A stretch of 14,140 nucleotides of DNA from positions 1 through 14,140 of the forward strand of contig DFZJ01000209.1 in assembly GCA_002382045.1 (NCBI GenBank). Reading direction: 5' to 3'. The notes below the pieces were generated by a model that did no database searches, was not told the origin of the DNA, and saw only the letters and a list, made by a program, of their open reading frames with translations. The DNA comes from Syntrophaceae bacterium UBA4059. GTDB taxonomy: Bacteria; Desulfobacterota; Syntrophia; Syntrophales; Smithellaceae. The position numbers and the translations under genes were made by a program. Shown here in pieces: positions 7,292-14,140 of the stretch; positions within the stretch are counted from its first letter, which is position 1, and the number at the start of each line of letters is the position of its first letter.

Positions 7292-8817
7292 AAAGGAAAA
7301 TCCTGATCAGGCGGTTTCTTTTGCTCGACGGTGGTTTCAGGGCTCACGTATTTTTCCGCTCTTTTGTGAATCGGGTTGGTGTGAACAACGATTGACCGGG
7401 GGGAGGTCGGGCAGGCCAGTTGACAGGCGCCGCAGCCGATGCAGTACTGCTGATCGATTTCAGGGTATAAAATATTTTTCTTATTGGTAAAGCGGATGGC
7501 GTGCGTGGGGCAGACTTCACCACAGGCGCCGCAATTGTTGTGATCCACATAGACGACACAGATATCTTCCAGAAGCTTCGCTTCTCCGATTTGCGTCAAT
7601 TTTTTTTCATCAAGCGCCAGTGGTGTGATCGCACCGGTGGGGCAGACCTTACTGCAGATGTTGCATTCATAATCACAATAGCTTTTTTCGTAATTCATTT
7701 TCGGTTGCATCAGACCGGATAGGCCGAAGTCCATCAAAGCAGGCGTCAGCACCTGCGTCGGGCAGACGCTGACACACAAAGAACAGGCCGTGCAGGCTTT
7801 TGTATAACGCTGTATAGCGACGGAGCCCGGCGGCGTGACCGGCGCGTGAGCCAGGGCAAAGCGGGTACCCGGAAACGTCCGAATGTTTGAGCTGAAGGTT
7901 ACAAGACCGGCAACTGCCGCGATACTGCCGATGACGAAACCCCGGCGCGAAGGCGACCATGAATCATGGGGGCGCCCCTTTCTTCGTTGATAGCTGATGG
8001 TGGCCTGGGAACAGGCGTCCAGGCAGTCAAAACATACAACACAGCGGCTCATGTCAATAGAGGCGTTTTGCGGATCAATGCATTTTGCCTTGCAGACATT
8101 TTCACAGCGCACACATTCGGAGCATGCTTTTTGATTCAGTGTGAATTGATAAATCGATAGGCGCGATATCAGTCCTAACAGCGTTCCGACCGGACATATC
8201 GCATTGCAGTAAAGGCGGCCATGTTTTAAGGCGAGGTAAACAATCAGCAGCGTAATAACAGCCATGACCGTTAAAATCGACAGGGGGATGAAAGTTGCCT
8301 GTTTCGGATACAAGAAAATATTGAAGAATTTTAAAACAAAAATGACCAGATTGTATGTCTGGATGAGCAGCGGCTGAAAAAAGGTTGTAAAAATTCTTCC
8401 GGTGACCGAGTAGGGATCAAGCAAGTTGACCAGTGACAAGGAACCGATAAATAAAGACAAGACCGTTAAAGCCAGCAGGGTATAACGCAGGCCGTTTAAC
8501 GGTTGGGAAAAAGAATGTTTAGCCTGACGGTTAACCCGGCGCGATCCCGCGATCAGCAAGTCCTGCAGCGTTCCCAGCGGGCACAGGAAGGAACAATAAA
8601 CCCTGCCGAAAATCAGCGTCATCACTACAATGAAAATCACACCGGCGATGAAGATCGATTCCGGTTGCGTGATCGTGTGCGCCAGCGCCGGCGCCAATTG
8701 AAAAGGCAGCAGGATGCCCGACAGGGCGACCGACAATTTTTCGGTGCCCAGAAACAGCAGGACAAACAAAATCAGGAGGATGCCGGATATGACTTTGCGT
8801 ATTTTAATCAGCGTCAA
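7288..8817 (-). CDS. NapH/NosR-like membrane polyferredoxin with six Fe-S motifs
   Basis: A 509-residue membrane protein. The N-terminal third has about five hydrophobic segments (roughly 8-24, 53-70, 111-130, 150-170, 178-197) and two GRxYCxxxCPxG motifs (C75/C79 and C204/C208), the signature of NapH/CcoG/NosR-type quinol-linked electron carriers. Four-cysteine ferredoxin motifs follow at C232-C242, C259-C269, C342-C352, C381-C392 and C459-C469, and a fifth group with C429, C432 and C436. Between the second and third lies SRRGFVIG (R291-R292) plus a hydrophobic stretch, like an internal Tat-type or extra membrane segment. The likely role is moving electrons between the quinone pool and soluble or exported iron-sulfur partners; the partner is unknown. 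The start is TTG at 8817 with AGAGG 9 nt upstream, overlapping the stop codon of the DUF362 gene, so the two are translationally coupled. The stop overlaps that of the opposing HDAC gene. Confidence 0.92.
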   Translation of the reverse strand: MTLIKIRKVISGILLILFVLLFLGTEKLSVALSGILLPFQLAPALAHTITQPESIFIAGVIFIVVMTLIFGRVYCSFLCPLGTLQDLLIAGSRRVNRQAKHSFSQPLNGLRYTLLALTVLSLFIGSLSLVNLLDPYSVTGRIFTTFFQPLLIQTYNLVIFVLKFFNIFLYPKQATFIPLSILTVMAVITLLIVYLALKHGRLYCNAICPVGTLLGLISRLSIYQFTLNQKACSECVRCENVCKAKCIDPQNASIDMSRCVVCFDCLDACSQATISYQRRKGRPHDSWSPSRRGFVIGSIAAVAGLVTFSSNIRTFPGTRFALAHAPVTPPGSVAIQRYTKACTACSLCVSVCPTQVLTPALMDFGLSGLMQPKMNYEKSYCDYECNICSKVCPTGAITPLALDEKKLTQIGEAKLLEDICVVYVDHNNCGACGEVCPTHAIRFTNKKNILYPEIDQQYCIGCGACQLACPTSPRSIVVHTNPIHKRAEKYVSPETTVEQKKPPDQDFPF

Positions 8818-8826
8818 GAAGCCGGT

Positions 8827-8831
8827 CCTCT
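8827..8831 (-). promoter_or_regulatory. Ribosome-binding site overlapping the DUF362 stop, supporting a TTG start
   Basis: On the minus strand AGAGG overlaps the TAG stop of the DUF362 gene (8830-8832) and lies 9 nt before the TTG at 8817-8815. The first in-frame ATG comes only around residue 66, inside a transmembrane segment, so the TTG start is needed to keep the first membrane helix. Confidence 0.65.
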
Positions 8832-9783
8832 ACATGGCGTAAGTGACAATTTTCAGCTCTTTTAAAATCATATTGCCTGTTTTCTGCGCATGGGCGATTT
8901 TGATGTAGCCGATATCTTCCGGCTCTTTCCCGAAGATCCTGGCGGCCGCCGCATCGATCGCAACAATGTCTTTCGATATCAGCAGTGTCTTTTTCAATTG
9001 AACATTGGCGGATTTTGGATCGACCGGACCCGATGGCCCGCGGCTCATCAGTACGCGGTAGGCGTCCACCACGTTGAGGTCGGGTTTGCGATACAGGCAG
9101 AAATCGGCGATGCACTGATCCAGGCCGGTTAAGTGGTACTCCATGCGGTTTTTGACGATGCCCATCAGATTTTTCATGGCGATGGAAAGATGTGCGGAGC
9201 TGTGGTGTTTGAGCACCGGTGCGTTGATGAACACATCGCAATCCAGAACCAGGCCGGGAACATCGGCTGTTTTAAGCGTTTTTCCGCCGGGGATTTTTAC
9301 CCTCCGGAAACTGAAATCATCGATCGGAACCACGATGCCGCGGGCTGTTTTCGCTGCGTCTTCAATGCCGCTGAGTTTATAGCAATTACGGGCATTGCTG
9401 GAGGTTGTTGTCACCACGTTGTCAAAGACATAAACGCGTTTGGCGCCTGCCGCATAACAGGATTCAATAATGGTTTTGATGAGCAACGGATTGGTGGTGG
9501 CGCCGACTTCCGGCACGCGCGGGAATCCGATGTTGGGCTTGACGACAACCGTCTGGCCTTTTTTAACAAATTGGTTCATGCCGCCCATGAGTTCAATGGC
9601 CTTTTTGAACATGGCGTCCGGTTCACCATTTTTTACGGCGACCAGATCGGGGATGCCGGCTGGTTTTTCTTTCGCTAAAAGAAAATCCGGTTTGCCGAGA
9701 ATAACCGCGCCGCCTGCAACCAGCCCCAGCGACAGACCCTTGGAAATCAATTCCCGTCTGTTGAATTTCTTTGCGTCTGCCAT
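8830..9783 (-). CDS. Tat-exported DUF362 protein
   Basis: A 317-residue protein whose N-terminus is a twin-arginine export signal: R9-R10 in NRRELISKG, followed by a hydrophobic stretch rich in Gly/Ala/Leu (about 17-30). The mature part matches the DUF362 domain in my judgement: VVVKPNIGFPR near 81-91, DNVVTTTSS, a LKHHSSAHLSIAMKNLMG segment (starting near residue 192), and a C-terminal VDAYRVLMSRGP / DIVAIDAAAARIFG pair. No four-cysteine ferredoxin motif is present, unlike some DUF362 proteins that carry one fused; here it is supplied by the next gene. Tat export usually implies folding, often with a cofactor, before export. The reaction is unknown. RBS GAAGG precedes the ATG by 5 nt. It is followed after 12 nt by the polyferredoxin gene, so a joint exported/membrane redox function is likely (inference). 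Confidence 0.9.
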   Translation of the reverse strand: MADAKKFNRRELISKGLSLGLVAGGAVILGKPDFLLAKEKPAGIPDLVAVKNGEPDAMFKKAIELMGGMNQFVKKGQTVVVKPNIGFPRVPEVGATTNPLLIKTIIESCYAAGAKRVYVFDNVVTTTSSNARNCYKLSGIEDAAKTARGIVVPIDDFSFRRVKIPGGKTLKTADVPGLVLDCDVFINAPVLKHHSSAHLSIAMKNLMGIVKNRMEYHLTGLDQCIADFCLYRKPDLNVVDAYRVLMSRGPSGPVDPKSANVQLKKTLLISKDIVAIDAAAARIFGKEPEDIGYIKIAHAQKTGNMILKELKIVTYAM

Positions 9784-9848
9784 ATTTGCCTTCTGTCTTA
9801 CAGGCGTCGATTATCGGTTTTTTTTCATAAAGCACATGCTTTCATATC

Positions 9849-11048
9849 TTAAATTTTGAATATGCCCCGGTCGTATACGATAAGCTTCTTTCCGTCCGTC
9901 AAATGCGCCGTCACTGTTTTGGGTTCGGTATTAACCAGATCCCAGTGAAGCGCGGAATCGTTGAACCCCAGTTTTTTCTTGAGCGCCGGCGTCAACTTTG
10001 CCGGGTCGCCGCTGTAAGTGTCACTGTAGGACGAACCGAGCGCCACATGGCAGTTACCTTCTTTTCCGCCGAAATTTTCGTCAAAGAGTGTTTCCGCCAT
10101 GAAACGGTCGATCCGCGAAAATCGCTTGTCGGTGAGCGAAAACTCGCCCAGTTGGCGTGCGCCCGCGTCCATGGCCAGCTGCTTTTTGATAAACGCCTCA
10201 CCTTGTTTGGCTTCAATCTTGACGGCTTTGCCTTTGGCAAAAGTGATGCGGACATCCGCCACATAGTTGCCGCTGCGGAAGGAGGGGAGGTTGGCGAAAT
10301 AAACGCCCTCCGTCCCGCGCCAGTCAGGGGAGATAAAGACCTCGAAGCTGGGCACGTTATGGCCGGAAACGCCCGCCCATTTGCGCTGATCACCGGGTGT
10401 AATCCGCAAATCCATGTTGGCCGATTCCAGGTGAAAATATTTAACCGGAAGCGAGCTGAGCCTCTTTTTGATCATGGTGACATTTTTGTGAATCTTCTGC
10501 CATTCGGCCACGGGGTTGTCGCAGTCGAGGTAGCAGCCTTTGGCGACTTGCGCCGTATATTGCTTTAAAGACATTTTTGCCTGGCGCGCCAGTTCTTCCG
10601 TGGGAACCATACAGAGTGTCCAGCTGTATTGGTGCAGCTCTTCGCGTTTATTCAGAATGTCTTTGATGGGTTTGCGGGCGACCATGGCCTTGCCGATTCT
10701 GGCCGGATCGATATCCTTGAGGTGAGTCAACGACTGAGGCGCCATGAGAACGATGCGGCCATTGATGTTATTGAAGAGTTCCTTGTCGCCGGGGGCAATG
10801 AAAGTCAGCTGACGGGGATCGGCTTTCTGGTAAAAACTCTTTTCCATGCCAAACGTGGCGATCAGCCGCTGAACCGGATGAACGCCCCTATCCAGAAGAC
10901 GCCCATAAAGGATTTCGGCCAGCCTGAGCGCCGGGAGTTCGTACTGGATGAGGACAATTTCATTTTTTTTTAAAGAAACTTTTTTTGCCGTAGCGAGTCC
11001 CCACAGGAGCACGTCGGCATATTTTTCAAGATTTTTTTCGGTGAGCAT
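9849..11048 (-). CDS. M29-family metallo-aminopeptidase
   Basis: A 399-residue protein matching the M29 (AmpS/PepS/aminopeptidase T) family, which uses two metal ions to remove N-terminal residues from peptides in the cytoplasm. The conserved metal and catalytic positions can be read off: E236 in PSFEVF, E302 in ARQLGE, H334 in CHVALGSSY with Y341 seven residues on, and H368-x-D370 in ALHWD. The spacing of the two glutamates (66) and of H-Y (7) agrees with what I recall for staphylococcal AmpS. GTEGVYFANLPS (245-256), LAMDAGARQLGE and LFDENFGG (321-328) are further family blocks. There is no signal peptide. Start ATG 11048 has AAGGA about 10 nt upstream. It lies 37 nt after the acyl-CoA synthetase subunit gene and 65 nt before the DUF362 gene, so it sits inside an apparent operon whose other members are not proteolytic. 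Confidence 0.9.
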   Translation of the reverse strand: MLTEKNLEKYADVLLWGLATAKKVSLKKNEIVLIQYELPALRLAEILYGRLLDRGVHPVQRLIATFGMEKSFYQKADPRQLTFIAPGDKELFNNINGRIVLMAPQSLTHLKDIDPARIGKAMVARKPIKDILNKREELHQYSWTLCMVPTEELARQAKMSLKQYTAQVAKGCYLDCDNPVAEWQKIHKNVTMIKKRLSSLPVKYFHLESANMDLRITPGDQRKWAGVSGHNVPSFEVFISPDWRGTEGVYFANLPSFRSGNYVADVRITFAKGKAVKIEAKQGEAFIKKQLAMDAGARQLGEFSLTDKRFSRIDRFMAETLFDENFGGKEGNCHVALGSSYSDTYSGDPAKLTPALKKKLGFNDSALHWDLVNTEPKTVTAHLTDGKKLIVYDRGIFKI

Positions 11049-11085
11049 CTCATTGGTTTTCCTTTCGGTTATAAAATAACATTTT

Positions 11086-12552
11086 TTAAGCTGGCGTTTT
11101 CGTCATTCCATCACGCATTTTGTAGTATTCCAGAACCGCCGCGATGGATCGCGCCGCGCGTTCGGGATCCTGATAAATGGGTACACCGCGGTCGAGCAGA
11201 CTCCGGACCATTTTTTCCTGAAGACTCCGGTAGGTGAAGCCGACAATCAGTTTGTCAGGGTGGCGTTTGGTCAGGCTGAAAAAAGCATCCGCGTGCTCCA
11301 TGAGCATTTTATCCCTCTCGACCGGAATGGATTCTGCGGGAATTCCCATTTCATTCATAATCCTTTCGATGAACATACCGGGAGACAGGAAGTAAGCCAG
11401 CAGGATATCCGCGTTTTTTTCCTGAAGCAGGATATCGGGAATATCGAAAAAGTTTTGCTCTGAATTCAGGCTGTAAGTTAAATCAAGCGGGTTGGCCGTG
11501 CTGGCTGTTTTGGGAATCATCGGCTGAAGCTTTTCCACGGTTTCCTCTGAAAGCGGGGGCAGGGTAAGGCCTGCCCGGCTGCAGGCATCGGCAGCTGTTG
11601 CGCCCGGGCCCCCGGAGTGTGTCTGAATGATCACCCGGTTTCCTTTGGGCCGGGGAAGCGTGCCCAGGGCAAGGGCGTAATCAAAGAGCTCCGCAATCGA
11701 CTGCGCCCGGATGATGCCGCATTGTCTGAACACGCCGTCGTAGATCTCGTTGGGGCCCGAAAGAGAACCCGTATGAGAACGGACCGCGCGCTTGCCCGCC
11801 TCGGACCCGCCCGCATAAATGGCCACGATCGGCTTATGCGGTGTGATGGCCCGGGCCGTTTCGATAAATTTTCCGCCCCGGCTGATGCCTTCAATATAAA
11901 GCGTGATGACCTTGGTGCGGGGGCAGACGCCCAGATATTCCAGACAATCGACAATATCGATATTGGCTTCGTTTCCCACGCTCATCGCCGCGCTGAACCC
12001 CAGGCCGTTGCGATGCAGGTAATCAAACATCTGGGTAATAAAGCTTCCGCTCTGGGAGGCCAGACCCACAAAACCGGGAGGGCCTTCCGCCGTAATCGTT
12101 GTCGGATTGAGTTTGAGATAAGGGTTGGCAATGCCCAGACAGTTCGGACCGAGAAAACGGATGCCGTATTTCAGGGCAATGGCTTCCAGCTCTTTTTGCA
12201 GGGCGACGCCTTCGGGACCCGCTTCGCGAAAGCCTCCGGATACAATGATGGCATGCTTGACGCCTTTTTGGCCGCATGCCGCGAGCGTTTGGCAGACGAT
12301 GTTCGTGGGCAGGACGATAATGGCCAGGTCCGGAATTTCCGGCAGATCCATAATACTGGCATAGGCCGTAAGCCCGCGTACCTTTTTTTCCTGCAGATGA
12401 ACGGGGTAGATATTTCCTTCGTAGCCCAGGGCCTGAACGGACGAGAGTATCATGGAACCCATGCGCATGAAATTATTGGACGCGCCGAAAAAGGCGATGC
12501 TCTTCGGATTGACAATGGCATAAAGAGGACTTTCGTAAATGGAATCGATCAT
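11086..12552 (-). CDS. Acyl-CoA synthetase (NDP-forming) alpha subunit, stand-alone
   Basis: A 488-residue protein of the acetyl/acyl-CoA synthetase (ADP-forming) and succinyl-CoA ligase superfamily. These enzymes convert acyl-CoA plus ADP and phosphate to the acid, CoA and ATP, or the reverse. The N-terminal CoA-binding Rossmann domain reads NPKSIAFFGASNNFMRMGS (from 15) and continues with PEIPDLAIIVLP (71-82), FLGPNCLGI (133-141) and GLASQSGS (163-170). The ligase-CoA domain carries the phosphohistidine H260 in RSHTGSLSG and ends with a GGPGATAADACSRAGL block (314-329). The ATP-grasp beta part, which in many relatives is fused to make about 700 residues, is absent; no beta gene lies in the window. 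The product is therefore an alpha subunit needing a partner elsewhere, or a protein with another role. ATG 12552 follows AGGGA by about 10 nt. It appears to be the first gene of a four-gene operon; a weak TTGCCG-N16-TATTTT promoter-like pair lies about 12632-12605 upstream on the minus strand. Confidence 0.92.
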   Translation of the reverse strand: MIDSIYESPLYAIVNPKSIAFFGASNNFMRMGSMILSSVQALGYEGNIYPVHLQEKKVRGLTAYASIMDLPEIPDLAIIVLPTNIVCQTLAACGQKGVKHAIIVSGGFREAGPEGVALQKELEAIALKYGIRFLGPNCLGIANPYLKLNPTTITAEGPPGFVGLASQSGSFITQMFDYLHRNGLGFSAAMSVGNEANIDIVDCLEYLGVCPRTKVITLYIEGISRGGKFIETARAITPHKPIVAIYAGGSEAGKRAVRSHTGSLSGPNEIYDGVFRQCGIIRAQSIAELFDYALALGTLPRPKGNRVIIQTHSGGPGATAADACSRAGLTLPPLSEETVEKLQPMIPKTASTANPLDLTYSLNSEQNFFDIPDILLQEKNADILLAYFLSPGMFIERIMNEMGIPAESIPVERDKMLMEHADAFFSLTKRHPDKLIVGFTYRSLQEKMVRSLLDRGVPIYQDPERAARSIAAVLEYYKMRDGMTKTPA

Positions 12553-12682
12553 AATTTTCTTTTCCCTAAAATGGTTTGATGGTTACATAATTGGTTTTCA
12601 CTCCGGCAAAAATACAATGTTCCGCCCGTGCGGCAATCAGGATTTGCCACCCCATCATAAATAAAAGATATTTTGACAAGAT

Positions 12683-13522
12683 TTACGACAGATGTCCATC
12701 CAGCCAGCCCCTCAGGTCGGCAAGCACCTTTGCCCGGTCTGCGGCAAGCTCGTTGTAAACTTCATGCTTGAGGCCCTCATAGCGTTTGAACGTTTTGTCC
12801 TTTGCTCCGATCATCTCAAAGAGTTCCCTCTGTCCGGAAAAGGCGGTATCCCTGGAGCCCAGTTGAATAAGAACCGGAATTTTAATTTTGCCGGCGTTTT
12901 GGGCGCCGATGACCACATACCGGTTCATTTCGTGAGCGAGTCGTGGTGTGATGACGTTATACACCAGGGGATCATCAATATAGGCCTTTACTACATCCAT
13001 GTCTCTGGATATGAACTCAGGCGGGAGCGGCGATTTCACATGCAAAGCGGGAAGTATTCCGGAGAGGATTTTGGTCAGGGTCAGGAGAATTTTCGGTATG
13101 TCCGTTCCCGGCTGCGATCCGGTCCCCGATAAGACAAGCCCCCGGATGTCATCTGCGTTCTGTTCCACATAATTCATGGCAATGAGACTTCCCATGGAAT
13201 GACCCAGGACAAAGTAGGGGATGCCCGGAAACCGCGCCGTGATCACGTCCCGGCGAAACTGCTTTTCATCATCGATGAATTCCTGAAAGCTGTTGACGTG
13301 TCCGCGTTTGCCCTCGCTGTGCCCATGCCCGCGGTGATCATTGCCGAAAACTGCATACCCTGCGGGGAGCAGCTCACCTACGATATTGCCGTAGCGTTCA
13401 ATGTGTTCGGCATAGCCATGGATAACATGCACCACGGCTTCGGGGGAATGGTCCGGCGCCCATCCCTTCCAGAAGATGGATGTTTTGTCTTGGGCTGTAA
13501 AAGTTCCTGATGGTGTCTGCAT
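12683..13522 (-). CDS. Monoacylglycerol-lipase-like alpha/beta hydrolase
   Basis: I start this gene at the ATG at 13522, because GGGAGG lies 8 nt upstream; an extended in-frame start at 13615 would add 31 residues with no family match. The 279-residue product belongs to the serine-aminopeptidase/hydrolase-4 group that includes monoacylglycerol lipase. The HGYAEHIERY block (35-44, HG oxyanion turn) and NDHRGHGHSEG (61-71) are typical of that subgroup. The catalytic triad is S109 in GHSMGS, D225 in GSRDTAF and H253 in GLKHEVYNE. No signal peptide is visible, so a cytoplasmic lipase or esterase acting on monoacylglycerols, lysophospholipids or similar esters is likely. It lies 130 nt upstream of the acyl-CoA synthetase gene and probably has its own transcription unit; a TATAAT hexamer at 13597-13592 lacks a convincing -35 partner. 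Confidence 0.92.
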   Translation of the reverse strand: MQTPSGTFTAQDKTSIFWKGWAPDHSPEAVVHVIHGYAEHIERYGNIVGELLPAGYAVFGNDHRGHGHSEGKRGHVNSFQEFIDDEKQFRRDVITARFPGIPYFVLGHSMGSLIAMNYVEQNADDIRGLVLSGTGSQPGTDIPKILLTLTKILSGILPALHVKSPLPPEFISRDMDVVKAYIDDPLVYNVITPRLAHEMNRYVVIGAQNAGKIKIPVLIQLGSRDTAFSGQRELFEMIGAKDKTFKRYEGLKHEVYNELAADRAKVLADLRGWLDGHLS

Positions 13523-13530
13523 AAGTTTTT

Positions 13531-13536
13531 CCTCCC
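13531..13536 (-). promoter_or_regulatory. Ribosome-binding site deciding the hydrolase start
   Basis: GGGAGG on the minus strand, 8 nt before ATG 13522. It is the strongest Shine-Dalgarno match near this gene and supports the shorter 279-residue product. Confidence 0.75.
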
Positions 13537-13681
13537 GTGGCTGAGCCGGTTGATAGGGTTTCGGCCGGCTGTTCTCTGGTATTCTTGCCAGATTATATAG
13601 AGACGCTGCCCTCACTCATTTGTTTGACTTTTGTAAACCTTATCAAAAGGTGCTGCGTAATTCAATACCCCTTGTCAAATT

Positions 13682-13711
13682 AGTTGGCATCCCTGCCCGA
13701 AAAGTTGGCAT
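13682..13711. repeat. 9-bp direct repeat AGTTGGCAT
   Basis: AGTTGGCAT occurs at 13682-13690 and again at 13703-13711, two helical turns (21 bp) apart, directly after the stop of the phosphatase gene. It could be a protein-binding pair for the downstream hydrolase gene or simple chance; no matching copy was noticed elsewhere. Confidence 0.3.
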
Positions 13712-13712
13712 A

Positions 13713-14140
13713 TCAGAAAGCTAATGCCGCGGCTTCGGCTTTGCAGTCCATTGACGGTTGGAGGCCTTGTGCCCGCGCTGCGGCCAGTTCTTTTTTTGCG
13801 GCGTCCAGTTGCGCCCGGAAAACCGGGTCTGAGTGAAGTTTGGCGACAACAGCCGCCCCGATAACACGACCCGCCGTTACATCGCTTTGCCAGTGAACGC
13901 CGCAAATGACCCGGCTCTGACCAAATGCATAACCGCGGGATAAAACAGCGTCTGCCCTGTCAGGATCGATTTCCGCCAGAATCAATGCCCATGTCCAGCC
14001 GATGGCGGTATGGCCGGATGGGTAAGAGCCGTCTTTGATCAGTTCTTTCTCCCAGTCCGGCGTGCAACTGGTCTGCTTGTTCACAACAAAGGGGCGAACG
14101 CGTTTATAATGATTTTTAGCCGCAAGGGTGGCCACGATTG
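13713..14140 (-). CDS. PAP2 / class A acid phosphatase, 5' end cut
   Basis: The frame is open to the right edge, so only the last 142 or so codons are visible. All three parts of the PAP2 phosphatase signature are present in order: KNHYKRVRP (K-x6-RP), GSYPSGHTAIGW (the PSGH core) and SRVICGVHWQSD (SR-x5-H-x3-D). The histidine of the third part is the expected phosphate-accepting nucleophile. GSYPSGHT is close to the class A nonspecific acid phosphatase (PhoN-like) signature; such enzymes are usually secreted or periplasmic and about 250 residues, so the missing half should include a signal peptide. The tail after about residue 100 of the visible part is an Ala/Lys-rich helix (AAKKELAAARAQG). 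A GTG at 14135 could be read as a start but would cut the fold, so I treat the gene as partial. The downstream hydrolase gene begins 190 nt later. Confidence 0.92.
   Translation of the reverse strand, partial: IVATLAAKNHYKRVRPFVVNKQTSCTPDWEKELIKDGSYPSGHTAIGWTWALILAEIDPDRADAVLSRGYAFGQSRVICGVHWQSDVTAGRVIGAAVVAKLHSDPVFRAQLDAAKKELAAARAQGLQPSMDCKAEAAALAF

Noticed and set aside
9829..9842. AAAGC-ACAT-GCTTT hairpin between the M29 and DUF362 genes as a terminator
   Set aside because: The stem has only five base pairs and on the transcribed strand is followed by an A-run, not a T-run.
11617..12579. Plus-strand open frame of 320 codons
   Set aside because: Antisense to the acyl-CoA synthetase gene with its full motif set; no recognisable domain or ribosome-binding site.
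13523..13615. Upstream start of the lipase-like gene, adding 31 residues
   Set aside because: The added residues have no signal-peptide character or family match, and the strong GGGAGG site serves the ATG at 13522.
13592..13678. Promoter from TTGACA (13678-13673) and TATAAT (13597-13592)
   Set aside because: Each hexamer matches consensus, but they are about 75 bp apart and neither has a partner at 16-18 bp.

Overview
The window looks like the chromosome of an anaerobic, syntrophic-type deltaproteobacterium (Desulfobacterota; the Syntrophus/Smithella group is my best guess, from gene content only). The clues are a giant 2-hydroxyacyl-CoA dehydratase activase-type protein, an NDP-forming acyl-CoA synthetase alpha subunit, a DUF362 protein paired with a NapH-like membrane polyferredoxin, and moderate GC content. 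I see no rRNA, tRNA, CRISPR array, transposase or phage gene. Ten protein genes are supported, two of them cut by the window edges.

Layout. Positions 1-4094 (minus strand) hold one very long gene, running off the left edge, that encodes two ASKHA/BcrA-type activase domains, a DUF2229-type region and a dehydratase-subunit-like tail. A 674-bp gap (4095-4768) follows, with a G-run repeat and a weak terminator-like hairpin but no convincing gene. Three plus-strand genes come next: a sirtuin (4769-5530), an NRDE/TANGO2-family protein (5766-6530) and an unusually short zinc-dependent HDAC-family deacetylase (6548-7291). The sirtuin and NRDE genes are separated by a striking inverted repeat built from GGTTCA-type heptamer/octamer units.

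From 7288 to the right edge everything is on the minus strand. Read in transcription order these are the end of a PAP2/class A acid phosphatase (14140-13713), a monoacylglycerol-lipase-like hydrolase (13522-12683), and then a closely spaced run that looks like an operon: acyl-CoA synthetase (NDP-forming) alpha subunit, M29 aminopeptidase, Tat-exported DUF362 protein and membrane polyferredoxin. The last two are tightly coupled: the ribosome-binding site of the polyferredoxin overlaps the DUF362 stop codon, and its start codon is TTG. The polyferredoxin gene meets the HDAC gene tail to tail with a 3-bp overlap.

How the parts may work together (inference). The activase, the acyl-CoA synthetase subunit and the polyferredoxin/DUF362 pair all fit acyl-CoA and low-potential electron metabolism. 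The two unrelated lysine deacylases, one NAD-dependent and one zinc-dependent, fit an organism that must reverse acyl-lysine modification caused by reactive acyl-CoAs. The least explained items are the operon of four dissimilar genes, the compact HDAC and the heptamer inverted-repeat element. Long plus-strand open frames opposite the minus-strand genes are treated as shadows.
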